The position numbers and the translations under genes are program-made. This document shows positions 16,522 through 25,561 of a stretch of DNA of 38,520 bases, in pieces. Positions within the stretch are counted from its first letter, which is position 1; each line of letters begins with the position of its first letter. The stretch comes from Saprospiraceae bacterium UBA7687 (GTDB lineage: Bacteria; Bacteroidota; Bacteroidia; Chitinophagales; Saprospiraceae). A model generated the notes under the pieces. The model saw only the letters and a list, made by a program, of their open reading frames with translations. It was not told where the DNA came from and ran no database searches. The DNA lies in NCBI GenBank assembly GCA_002482845.1, contig DLGT01000131.1, positions 1-38,520 on the forward strand, in the 5' to 3' direction.

Positions 16522-18105
16522 ATGAGTAATAAAATAATTCAAACATCAATATTTTATTTCTTTGTTCTGATTTTTTGGAATTGTCAGAACAAGACGAATT
16601 CTTCTGTAGTTACTGATGTAGAAGCTCATAGACCTGGCTTTCACTTCACGCCTGACTCTATGTGGATGAACGACCCTAACGGCATGGTTTTTTTCGAGGG
16701 TGAGTACCATCTTTTTTATCAATACTATCCAGACAGTACCGTATGGGGACCTATGCATTGGGGACATGCTGTGACTCGCGACTTGGTGCATTGGGAACAC
16801 CTGCCTATAGCTCTTTATCCTGACTCGTTGGGGTATATTTTTTCTGGCAGTGCAGTAGTGGACTGGAAAAATACTAGTGGTTTTGGTGAAAATGGCAATC
16901 CGCCACTGGTCGCCATATATACGCAGCATTTAATGGAAGGTGAAAGAGCTGGACGTTCAGACTTTCAGTATCAAAGTATCGCTTATTCAAACGACAAGGG
17001 ACGAACATGGACTAAATATACAGGTAACCCTGTGATTCCTAATACTCAAAAAATCAAAGATTTTCGTGACCCAAAAGTGATCTGGGATGAGGATTCCAAG
17101 CAGTGGGTGATGGTCTTTGCTGCACATGATCATGTTATGTTATGGGGATCACCCAATCTAAAAAACTGGACACACTTGAGCAATTTTGGAAAGGAATACG
17201 GTGCACATGGTGGAGTCTGGGAATGTCCCGACCTATTCCCGATAAAAGTGGAAGGAACGGATGAAACAAAGTGGGTTTTGTTGCAAAGCTTAAATCCTGG
17301 CTCACCTAACGGAGGTTCTGGTACGCAATATTTTGTCGGTAACTTTAATGGCAAAAATTTTACACTAGATCCTTCTTTTACACCTGATGTGACCGCAGGT
17401 AAAGCTGTTTGGCTTGACTGGGGAAAGGACAACTATGCAGGGGTAACCTGGTCAGACATACCCAAAGAAGACGGTCGACGAATTCTAATCGGATGGATGT
17501 CAAATTGGGACTATGCACAGGTAGTGCCAACTACCACATGGCGCAGTGCTATGACAATTCCAAGAAGTTTGCAATTGAAAAAAACAGATTCTGGGTACCG
17601 AATTTTGTCGGAACCAGTCAAAGAAATAGAATCGTTGATGGATGTAAATTATAGCATTGAGAACGAAATAATCAATAAAGAAATTGACCTGACGGAGAAG
17701 CTAGGCTTTTCGCCATCAAAAATGGAAGTCTTACTAGAAATTGAACTACCTGAAAATGGAGGCTCAGAATTTGGTATTGTTCTTTCTAATACTCATGGAG
17801 AAGAATACATCGTCGGTTTCGATCCTGAGAAAAATGAATATTTCAGTGACAGAACAAAAGCAGGAAGTCATCATTTTTCTAAAAAATTTGCTGTAAAACG
17901 ACATACGGCTCCACGGGCGTCAAAAGATAAAATCATGCGACTTCAGTTGATTTTTGACGTAGCTTCATGCGAATTGTTTGCAGACAATGGCATGGTGGCT
18001 ATGACAGAGATATTTTTTGCCACAGAAAATTTCAGTCAATTAAAGTTATATGAAAAAGGTGGTGGTATCATGGTGAAAACTGCCCGATTTCGGGGTATAA
18101 GATGA
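16522..18105 (+). CDS. GH32 fructan beta-fructosidase (levanase/inulinase/invertase type)
   Basis: This 527-residue protein has a hydrophobic N terminus ending IFWNC (C21), a likely lipoprotein signal. The five-bladed GH32 catalytic domain shows WMNDPNG with nucleophile D51, RDP with D183 stabilising the transition state, and ECPDL with acid/base E234. A beta-sandwich domain typical of GH32 fills the C-terminal third (about 365-527). The enzyme hydrolyses beta-fructosyl links in levan, inulin or sucrose; fine specificity cannot be read from sequence. As the only glycosidase here it probably releases fructose for the porter and the fructose sensor. It is in its own transcription unit behind the SusD terminator. 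Confidence 0.93.
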   Translation: MSNKIIQTSIFYFFVLIFWNCQNKTNSSVVTDVEAHRPGFHFTPDSMWMNDPNGMVFFEGEYHLFYQYYPDSTVWGPMHWGHAVTRDLVHWEHLPIALYPDSLGYIFSGSAVVDWKNTSGFGENGNPPLVAIYTQHLMEGERAGRSDFQYQSIAYSNDKGRTWTKYTGNPVIPNTQKIKDFRDPKVIWDEDSKQWVMVFAAHDHVMLWGSPNLKNWTHLSNFGKEYGAHGGVWECPDLFPIKVEGTDETKWVLLQSLNPGSPNGGSGTQYFVGNFNGKNFTLDPSFTPDVTAGKAVWLDWGKDNYAGVTWSDIPKEDGRRILIGWMSNWDYAQVVPTTTWRSAMTIPRSLQLKKTDSGYRILSEPVKEIESLMDVNYSIENEIINKEIDLTEKLGFSPSKMEVLLEIELPENGGSEFGIVLSNTHGEEYIVGFDPEKNEYFSDRTKAGSHHFSKKFAVKRHTAPRASKDKIMRLQLIFDVASCELFADNGMVAMTEIFFATENFSQLKLYEKGGGIMVKTARFRGIR

Positions 18106-18116
18106 TTATATTTAAA

Positions 18117-18257
18117 ATGACTCAAAAATGTATTAATATAGACAACTTGAAATTATCCAAAAGTTATGCAGACCTTTCACGACTAAATGATTTTTGTGGA
18201 GTAGCCGGTCTAAATAAAGTTTGTGTAAATGGGCTTGAAGTTGGAACTGAAAAGTAG
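18117..18257 (+). CDS. Small hypothetical reading frame, doubtful
   Basis: A 46-codon ATG frame starts 11 bp after the GH32 stop. The product has two Cys (FCGV, VCVNG) but no signal, membrane segment or recognised motif. It may be a small gene cotranscribed with GH32 or a chance frame. The rest of 18258-18476 holds only the operator and promoter of the next operon. Confidence 0.2.
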   Translation: MTQKCINIDNLKLSKSYADLSRLNDFCGVAGLNKVCVNGLEVGTEK

Positions 18258-18350
18258 GATTGTTCGATAGCTCACTATATAATATTTTTCAATAAGAAAA
18301 TTAGTATTGTGTGAAAGCAATTGTTCCACATTTCATAGAAATCTGATATG

Positions 18351-18383
18351 ATTCCTTCCCGTTTCAGCCTTAAAAAACACCCA
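18351..18383. repeat. 33-bp repeat, right copy
   Basis: This segment matches 6121-6153 at 32 of 33 positions in the same orientation. It contains the operator core CCCGTTTCAG (18358-18367) of the giant-cytochrome promoter. Confidence 0.75.
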
Positions 18384-18439
18384 CTCAGTTATTTTAGAAG
18401 CCGGAAAATTTACAATTCTCTGACAATTCAATATCTTTA
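18358..18439 (+). promoter_or_regulatory. Direct-repeat operator and promoter of the giant-cytochrome operon
   Basis: The half-site CCCGTTTCAG at 18358-18367 is followed by CCCACTCAG (18380-18388) with the cores (TTC 18363, CTC 18384) exactly 21 bp apart. A near-consensus -7 element TATCTTTA lies at 18432-18439, 46 bp from the proximal core, one helical turn further than the 35-36 bp seen at the promoters of 256, 30522 and 31601. The predicted start codon is at 18477. Confidence 0.55.
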
Positions 18440-18476
18440 TGCACATAATTAATCATTGTTGTATTAAGAAGTAAGG

Positions 18477-21400
18477 GTGCTTAGATTTTTATTCATGATT
18501 TGGCTGTTTGTAATCGCGCAACAAATGTTGGCACAGTCGCCTCATGGGTCTACATTTGCAATTGATTGTGCAAAATGTCATAACTCAGAAGATTGGTCAT
18601 TTAATACCAAATCCAATACCTTTAATCATGATAGTACTACTTTCCCTTTAATCGGACAACATAATGATCTTGACTGTAGGTCATGTCATACATCACTAGA
18701 ATTTAAACAAGTATCTTCCGAATGTGTATCGTGCCACGTAGATATGCATAATCAAACAGTCGGTACAGATTGTGCGAGATGTCATACTCCTACGTCATGG
18801 ATTGTTGAGAATGTAACAGACCTTCATGAAAAAGTAGCTTTCCCACTCATGGGCGTACACGCCACTGTCAATTGTAACGAATGTCATCAGGGGGAAACCA
18901 ATGTCAGATTTAACCCTACAGGTGTAGAATGTATTAATTGTCATAGATCAGATTATGCCACTGCTGTAAGTCCAGACCACGTAAAAAATGGTTTCTCAAT
19001 GGATTGTGCTAGTTGTCACAGCATCACTACCACAGATTGGAATACAGATATTGTAGACCATAGTTTTTTCCCACTAGAGCAAGGTCATAACATTCAAGAT
19101 TGTGCTGCTTGCCATGCAAATGGTGAGTATTCGGCTGCTTCTCCATTATGTATATCATGCCACCAAACTGATTTTAACACCACTACTAATCCTAAACATA
19201 CGTCAGCTGGCTTTTCTACCAATTGTATGGAATGTCATACACTTTCGCCGGGATGGAAACCTGTGGACTTCAGCACGCATGATGGACAGTTTTTCCCTAT
19301 TTACAGTGGGAAACATAAGGGTGTTTGGAATGATTGTATAGATTGTCATACCAATTCAGATGATTATACACAATTTACATGTGTATCTTGTCACATAAAT
19401 CCCGAAACCGATGATCTTCATAATGGTGTCAGTGGCTATAACTATCAAGATAATGCCTGTCTAAGCTGTCACCCAACAGGGGGTGCCGACATGGCTTTTG
19501 ACCATAATGCTACTAATTTTCCACTTACTGGCGCACACATTGGAGTGGATTGTATCAGTTGTCATGCCAATGGATATGAAGGTACATCGACCGCATGTGT
19601 GGATTGCCATACCGCAGACTTTAATCAAACTTTAAATCCCAATCATACGGCTTTAGGTATATCTAATGATTGTGCATCTTGTCACAGCACTACACCTGGC
19701 TGGAGTCCTGCTACATTTGCTAACCATAATGATTATTATGCTTTAAATGGTGCTCATGCTATGATTGCCAATGACTGTGCTAGTTGCCACAATGGTGATT
19801 TCAACAATACACCGAATACATGTGTAGGATGTCATAATGGTGATTTTACACAAACAACGGATCCAAGCCATGTAATTGGTCAATTTAGTACAGATTGTGC
19901 TAGTTGCCATTCCGAATCTGCATGGATGCCATCTACTTTTAATCATGATGGTCTTTATTTCCCGATTTACAGTGGTAAACATTTTGGTCAATGGTCACAA
20001 TGTATTGATTGTCACACCAATACCAATGATTACAGCCAATTTACTTGTATCTCATGTCATACAAATCCTGAGACAGATATAAAACATTCTGTGGTTACCA
20101 ATTATACCTATTCCGATCATGCTTGTCTGGCATGTCACCCTACAGGAGATGCAGACGCAACTTTTGACCATAACACGACCAACTTCCCACTTACAGGTGC
20201 ACACACCAATGTGGATTGTATCAGTTGTCATATGAATGGATATCAAGGTACTTCGACGGCATGTGTAGATTGTCACACCACCGATTTTAACCAAGCTCTT
20301 AATCCTAACCATATAGCCTTAGGCATTTCTAATGATTGTGCATCTTGTCACTCAACAATGCCAAGTTGGAGTCCTGCAACTTTTTCAATGCACAATGACT
20401 ATTACATGCTGAATGGTGCACATGCTACAATAGCAAATGATTGTGCAGCGTGCCATAATGGTAACTATAATAATACACCGAATACTTGTGTAGCTTGTCA
20501 TACAAGCGATTACAATAGTACAACCGATCCTAATCACTTAGTCCTTCAATTTCCTGATGATTGTGCAAGTTGCCACTCTGAGAACGCTTGGATTCCATCT
20601 ACCTTTAACCATGATGGACTGTATTTTCCAATTTATAGTGGCAAACATCAAGGACAATGGGATCAATGTGTAGATTGTCATACGACAGCAGGAGATTATA
20701 CACAATTTACTTGTATCACCTGTCACATGAATCCACAAACAGATACCGAACATACAGGTGTAGGAGGTTATGTCTACAATAGTCCAGCATGTCTTGCTTG
20801 TCATCCAAGTGGAGATGCAGATATGGTTTTTGACCACAATACGACATCCTTTCCACTAACAGGTGCACATATTGGAGCGGACTGTATCAGTTGTCATGCC
20901 GCAGGCTATCAAGGAACTTCGACGCTCTGTGTAGACTGTCACACCACAGATTTTAACCAAGCTCTTAATCCAAACCATATAGCCCTAGGTATCTCTAATG
21001 ATTGTGCAACTTGCCATACTACAGCAGCAGGTTGGAGTCCAGCGACATTTGCCGTACACAACAACTATTATATGCTCAATGGCGCACATGCTGCTATAGC
21101 CAATGATTGTGCGGCGTGCCATAATGGTAACTATAACAATACACCAAATACTTGTGTAGCATGTCATACCAGTGATTACAACAGTACAACTGATCCCAAT
21201 CACGTCGCTTTGCAATTTCCAAATGACTGCGCGAGTTGTCACTCAGAGAATGCTTGGTCTCCTTCAACTTTTGACCATAACGCTGTTTACCCATTTGTAG
21301 GAGCACACATAGCTATCGCTAATGATTGTGTAGCGTGTCATAATGGCAACTATAATAACACACCGAATACTTGTATTGGATGTCATGCAGATGATTTTAA

Positions 21401-23924
21401 TGGCACTGTAGATCCAGATCATGAAGCAGGTATGTTCCCCACAGAATGTATTGGTTGTCATTCACAAAATGCATGGACACCAAGTAATCTGAATCATGAT
21501 ATCTTTTACCCACTTACGGGAGCACATGCTACCATTGAAGAAAACTGCACCGCTTGTCATGCAAATGGATACAATAATACACCGAATACCTGTGTAGGAT
21601 GTCATAATAATGATTTCACAGCAGCACTTAATCCAAACCATATAGCATTGGGTATTTCTAATGATTGTGCATCATGTCATACCACAATGTCTGGATGGAG
21701 TCCTGCAAGTTTTGCCATACATGACAATTATTATATGATTTCTGGAGCTCATTTGGCTATTGCAAATGATTGCGTGGCATGCCATAATGGTAACTATAAT
21801 AATACTCCAAATACTTGTATAGGTTGTCATACATCAGATTTTAACGGTACAACTGATCCAAACCACATGGCAGCTCAGTTCCCTACAGATTGTACGACTT
21901 GTCATTCACAAGATGTTTGGTCACCATCCACTTTTGATCATAATGTTATATATCCTTTTGTAGGAGCTCATATTGCAATAGCAGATAATTGTGTAGCTTG
22001 TCATAATGGCAACTACAATAATACACCGAATACTTGTATAGGATGTCACACAGATGACTTCAATGCAACTGTGGACCCTGATCATGAGGCAGGTATGTTT
22101 CCTACTGAATGTATAGGTTGCCATTCACAAAATGCTTGGACACCGACAAGTTTTAATCATAGTATCTTTTATCCGCTTACTGGGGCACATGCTACTATTG
22201 CAGATAACTGTGTAGCTTGTCATGCAAATGGATACAATAATACGCCGAATACATGTGTGGGTTGTCATAATAATGATTATGCGGCAGCACTTAATCCTAA
22301 TCACGTGGCATTAGGGATCTCTAATGATTGTGCTTCATGCCATACTACAGCACCTGGGTGGAGTCCAGCCAGTTTTGCTAACCATGACGACTATTATCTA
22401 ATTTCCGGAGCTCACTTAGCGTTAGCAAATGATTGTGTTGCTTGCCATAATGGTAATTATAATAATACACCAAATACTTGTGTAGGTTGCCATACTACAG
22501 ATTACAATGCAACCACAGATCCAAACCACGTAACAGCTCAGTTCCCGACAGATTGTACGACTTGTCATTCACAAGACGCTTGGACGCCATCTACTTTTGA
22601 CCATAATGCTGTTTATCCATTTGTCGGAGCACATATTGCCATAGCTGATAATTGTGTAGCCTGTCATAATGGCAATTATAATAACACACCGAATACTTGT
22701 ATTGGATGTCATACAACTGATTTTAACGCAACAACCAATCCTGACCACGAAGCAGGCATGTTTCCGACAGATTGTATATCATGTCATAGTCAATCCGCAT
22801 GGACACCAGCCACTTTTGACCACAGTCAGTTTTATCCACTCACAGGAGCACACGCCACCATTGCCAATGATTGTGTGAGTTGTCATAATGGCGACTATAA
22901 CAACACGCCAACAACTTGTGTCGGTTGTCACCAAAGTGATTACAATGGATCTCTAAATCCTAACCATGGTACATTAGGTATATCTACAGATTGTGTTTCT
23001 TGTCATACGACTGCTCCAGGATGGGCACCAGCATCATTTGCGGTACATGACAATTATTATGTAATTGCAGGAGCACACCTAGCTATAGTCAATGATTGTG
23101 CAGCATGTCACAATGGTAATTATAATAATACGCCGAATACTTGTATAGGTTGTCATACAGCAGACTATAATGGAACCACCAATCCAAACCACGTGACGGC
23201 CCAATTCCCAACCGACTGTACAACCTGTCATTCACAATCCGCATGGACACCTTCTACATTTGATCATAACAACGTCTATCCGCTGACTGGAGCACATGCA
23301 ACTATTGCTACAAACTGTGCAGCTTGTCACATGGGTGATTATAACAACACGCCAAATACTTGTGTAGGATGTCACAACAGTGATTACACGGGTACTCAGA
23401 ATCCTAACCACTTAGCTATTGGGATTTCAAATGATTGTGTAAGTTGTCATACGACAGATCCTGGATGGATGCCCGCTTTATTCCCTATTCACAACAATTA
23501 TTACGTCTTGGCTGGAGCGCACGTTTCCTTAGATTGTGCATCCTGTCACAATGGAAATTATAATAATACACCAAATACTTGTTTCGGCTGTCATAGTGCT
23601 GATTACAATGGTGCAAATAATCCGAATCACATCACAGCACAATTTCCTACAGATTGTACCGTTTGTCATTCGCAGACAGCATGGGTTCCATCTACTTTTG
23701 ACCATGATGATTTATACTTTCCTATCTATAGTGGTAAACATCAGGGTGAATGGGATCAATGTGTCGAATGTCATACTACGCCTAATAATTATACTCTATT
23801 CAGTTGTATAGATTGCCACGAACATGATAATCAGAATGAAGTAGATAACGATCATGAAGACGTAAATGGATATCAATACAACAGTAATGCCTGTTATTCT
23901 TGTCACCCAGATGGTTTTGATTAA
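18477..23924 (+). CDS. Giant 73-heme c-type cytochrome
   Basis: This 1815-residue secreted protein carries 73 CXXCH motifs by my count, about one per 25 residues. The GTG at 18477 is preferred because it puts an Arg ahead of the signal helix (MLRFLFMIWLFVIAQQMLAQ); an in-frame TAA at 18465 blocks earlier starts, and ATG 18495 is the alternative. Heme order is 13 N-terminal, then blocks of 9, 9, 6, 9, 9, 9, 6 and a final 3. Each three-heme module also supplies three His outside CXXCH (in FDH, GAH and NPNH/PDH), enough for bis-His ligation of all hemes. Residues 724-1753 contain no Lys or Arg, so the chain is strongly acidic. No enzyme domain, membrane anchor or C-terminal sorting domain is seen. 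It probably works as a heme wire at or beyond the outer membrane, with the beta-barrel, lipoprotein and 13-heme cytochrome that follow. Confidence 0.93.
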   Translation: MLRFLFMIWLFVIAQQMLAQSPHGSTFAIDCAKCHNSEDWSFNTKSNTFNHDSTTFPLIGQHNDLDCRSCHTSLEFKQVSSECVSCHVDMHNQTVGTDCARCHTPTSWIVENVTDLHEKVAFPLMGVHATVNCNECHQGETNVRFNPTGVECINCHRSDYATAVSPDHVKNGFSMDCASCHSITTTDWNTDIVDHSFFPLEQGHNIQDCAACHANGEYSAASPLCISCHQTDFNTTTNPKHTSAGFSTNCMECHTLSPGWKPVDFSTHDGQFFPIYSGKHKGVWNDCIDCHTNSDDYTQFTCVSCHINPETDDLHNGVSGYNYQDNACLSCHPTGGADMAFDHNATNFPLTGAHIGVDCISCHANGYEGTSTACVDCHTADFNQTLNPNHTALGISNDCASCHSTTPGWSPATFANHNDYYALNGAHAMIANDCASCHNGDFNNTPNTCVGCHNGDFTQTTDPSHVIGQFSTDCASCHSESAWMPSTFNHDGLYFPIYSGKHFGQWSQCIDCHTNTNDYSQFTCISCHTNPETDIKHSVVTNYTYSDHACLACHPTGDADATFDHNTTNFPLTGAHTNVDCISCHMNGYQGTSTACVDCHTTDFNQALNPNHIALGISNDCASCHSTMPSWSPATFSMHNDYYMLNGAHATIANDCAACHNGNYNNTPNTCVACHTSDYNSTTDPNHLVLQFPDDCASCHSENAWIPSTFNHDGLYFPIYSGKHQGQWDQCVDCHTTAGDYTQFTCITCHMNPQTDTEHTGVGGYVYNSPACLACHPSGDADMVFDHNTTSFPLTGAHIGADCISCHAAGYQGTSTLCVDCHTTDFNQALNPNHIALGISNDCATCHTTAAGWSPATFAVHNNYYMLNGAHAAIANDCAACHNGNYNNTPNTCVACHTSDYNSTTDPNHVALQFPNDCASCHSENAWSPSTFDHNAVYPFVGAHIAIANDCVACHNGNYNNTPNTCIGCHADDFNGTVDPDHEAGMFPTECIGCHSQNAWTPSNLNHDIFYPLTGAHATIEENCTACHANGYNNTPNTCVGCHNNDFTAALNPNHIALGISNDCASCHTTMSGWSPASFAIHDNYYMISGAHLAIANDCVACHNGNYNNTPNTCIGCHTSDFNGTTDPNHMAAQFPTDCTTCHSQDVWSPSTFDHNVIYPFVGAHIAIADNCVACHNGNYNNTPNTCIGCHTDDFNATVDPDHEAGMFPTECIGCHSQNAWTPTSFNHSIFYPLTGAHATIADNCVACHANGYNNTPNTCVGCHNNDYAAALNPNHVALGISNDCASCHTTAPGWSPASFANHDDYYLISGAHLALANDCVACHNGNYNNTPNTCVGCHTTDYNATTDPNHVTAQFPTDCTTCHSQDAWTPSTFDHNAVYPFVGAHIAIADNCVACHNGNYNNTPNTCIGCHTTDFNATTNPDHEAGMFPTDCISCHSQSAWTPATFDHSQFYPLTGAHATIANDCVSCHNGDYNNTPTTCVGCHQSDYNGSLNPNHGTLGISTDCVSCHTTAPGWAPASFAVHDNYYVIAGAHLAIVNDCAACHNGNYNNTPNTCIGCHTADYNGTTNPNHVTAQFPTDCTTCHSQSAWTPSTFDHNNVYPLTGAHATIATNCAACHMGDYNNTPNTCVGCHNSDYTGTQNPNHLAIGISNDCVSCHTTDPGWMPALFPIHNNYYVLAGAHVSLDCASCHNGNYNNTPNTCFGCHSADYNGANNPNHITAQFPTDCTVCHSQTAWVPSTFDHDDLYFPIYSGKHQGEWDQCVECHTTPNNYTLFSCIDCHEHDNQNEVDNDHEDVNGYQYNSNACYSCHPDGFD
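19500..23699 (+). repeat. In-frame super-repeats inside the giant cytochrome gene
   Basis: Marked by the GAYCA of the FDHN codons, units start at 19500, 20166, 20832, 21273, 21936, 22599 and 23262, ending at 23699. Lengths are 666, 666, 441, 663, 663, 663 and 438 bp: five 9-heme units and two 6-heme units. Copies share long protein blocks such as GNYNNTPNTC but differ at many synonymous positions, so the amplification is not recent and is unlikely to be an assembly artefact. Confidence 0.9.
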
Positions 23925-23933
23925 AAGTTAAGT

Positions 23934-25556
23934 ATGAAAAATTTATTCCTATTAGCTTTCTTATGGTTTCTGTCAGCAAGTGCTGCGGCCCAGATTAAAA
24001 ATGGGCAAATGGAAGGCACTGTTACCTTTAAAAGCAAAAACAATGTTTATGTAAAATTTTATAGTACGGAAGAAATTTCAGTGGGCGATACTTTGCTTGT
24101 CAAAAAGGAAAATAACTTGATACCCGCTTTGGTTGTCAAACATAAATCATCTACATCTTGTGTATCTGAAAATATATCTACCTTAGATTTTACCATAGGA
24201 CAAAGTATTTTTTTTAATAGTAAAGTAGAAAAACTAGATGCAAATCTTGTGGTAGCTCTTCCACCTGATATCAGAAATACACAAGTGGCCAATTCTGTGG
24301 AAACACCGGACTCACTGTCAGAAGAAAAGGCGACAACTTTAGTGAGAAAACAAAAAATGAATGGTAGAATTTCATTCTCTACCAATGGAAGTATTTCAGA
24401 TGGAAATGATAAAAATTTTCAACGAATACGGATGGCCATGTCTATGAATGTTCAAAATATAAGTGCTTCAGCTTTTTCGTTACAGAGTTATGTCACATAC
24501 CGACATAGATATGGCATAGATCAGTCTCAAGTAGGATTTTATGATGATTTCAAAATATATGCATTGAACCTTCAATATGCACCAAGTGATAAATATAGTA
24601 TATGGATAGGTCGTAAAATAAATAATGTCATAGCAAACATGGGAGCTATAGATGGTGTCCAAGGGGAAGTTAATATTAAGAAGTTTAGTGTTGGCGCTTT
24701 TGCGGGTACACGTCCTGATATCAATGATTATAGTTTTAATCAAAACTTAATGCAATTTGGAGCATACTTGTCTAGACATGATAAAGGGAAAAACGGATTA
24801 GCACAAACATCATTAGCATTTGCAGAACAACAAAACAACTCCAAAACAGACCGGAGGTTTATGTACTTTCAGCACAATAATTCATTGGTCAAAAATCTGA
24901 ATATCTTTCTGTCCGCGGAAATGGATATGTACAAAAAAATAGGGGACGTAGCATCAAATGAACTAAGTCTTACGAGTGTGTTTTTTTCTTTAAGGTATCG
25001 AATACGTAAAAATCTTAGCTTTTCATCATCATACGACAATAGGAGAAACGTGATATTTTATGAATCGTACCAAACCTACATAGAACAATTGTTGGCACAA
25101 GAAACTAGACAAGGTGTACGATTTCAAGTAAATTATTCACCTTTCAAATTGATTAATCTTAATGTTTCTACCTTTTTGCGTTTCCAAGGATCTAATCCGC
25201 AGCCTACCAAGAATTATGTAGGAAGCCTTGGTTTTAATAATGTTCCAGGACTGAATGTTTCTGCTACTTTAACAGCCAATATTTTGGAATCTTATTATTT
25301 TAAAGGTAATATTTATGGTGGCAGGGTATCGAAGAATTTTATGAAAGGCAAGTTGCAAGCAGAAGTTAATTATAGAAATATCAACTATACTTTTTTCAAT
25401 TCTGAGACATCTTTGGTGCAAAATGTGGGTGGTTTAAATTTAAGTATGAATGTTATGAAACTTACTTCACTTATGTTGAGTTATGAAGGTACCTTTGAAC
25501 CAACAAAAAAATATCATCGTTATTTTATTACAGCCGTACAACGGTTTAAACATTAA
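23934..25556 (+). CDS. Probable outer-membrane beta-barrel protein
   Basis: This 540-residue protein has a signal peptide (ending SASAAAQ) and starts 9 bp after the giant cytochrome stop. Residues about 25-95 form a small beta-rich domain (TVTFKSKNNVYVKF, ISVGDTLLV). From about residue 145 to the end the sequence alternates polar and hydrophobic or aromatic residues in strand-length segments separated by short polar turns (for example SLQSYVTYRHRYG, KYSIWIGRKI, LSLTSVFFSLRYRI), as in beta-barrels, closing with YFITAVQRFKH. It has no heme motif. Sandwiched between two multiheme genes, it may be the porin of a porin-cytochrome conduit, analogous in role to MtrB; that role is inference, as I see no MtrB-specific motif. 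Confidence 0.6.
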   Translation: MKNLFLLAFLWFLSASAAAQIKNGQMEGTVTFKSKNNVYVKFYSTEEISVGDTLLVKKENNLIPALVVKHKSSTSCVSENISTLDFTIGQSIFFNSKVEKLDANLVVALPPDIRNTQVANSVETPDSLSEEKATTLVRKQKMNGRISFSTNGSISDGNDKNFQRIRMAMSMNVQNISASAFSLQSYVTYRHRYGIDQSQVGFYDDFKIYALNLQYAPSDKYSIWIGRKINNVIANMGAIDGVQGEVNIKKFSVGAFAGTRPDINDYSFNQNLMQFGAYLSRHDKGKNGLAQTSLAFAEQQNNSKTDRRFMYFQHNNSLVKNLNIFLSAEMDMYKKIGDVASNELSLTSVFFSLRYRIRKNLSFSSSYDNRRNVIFYESYQTYIEQLLAQETRQGVRFQVNYSPFKLINLNVSTFLRFQGSNPQPTKNYVGSLGFNNVPGLNVSATLTANILESYYFKGNIYGGRVSKNFMKGKLQAEVNYRNINYTFFNSETSLVQNVGGLNLSMNVMKLTSLMLSYEGTFEPTKKYHRYFITAVQRFKH

Positions 25557-25561
25557 TATTT

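Noticed and set aside
19500..23699. Assembly artefact as the source of the cytochrome super-repeats
   Set aside because: Copies differ at many synonymous sites and in small coding details, unlike duplicated reads; still, long-read confirmation of copy number is sensible.
19102..23811. Numerous reading frames on both strands within the giant cytochrome gene
   Set aside because: They recur with the super-repeat, lack protein-like features and overlap a clearly coding frame; they are shadows of the repeated codons.
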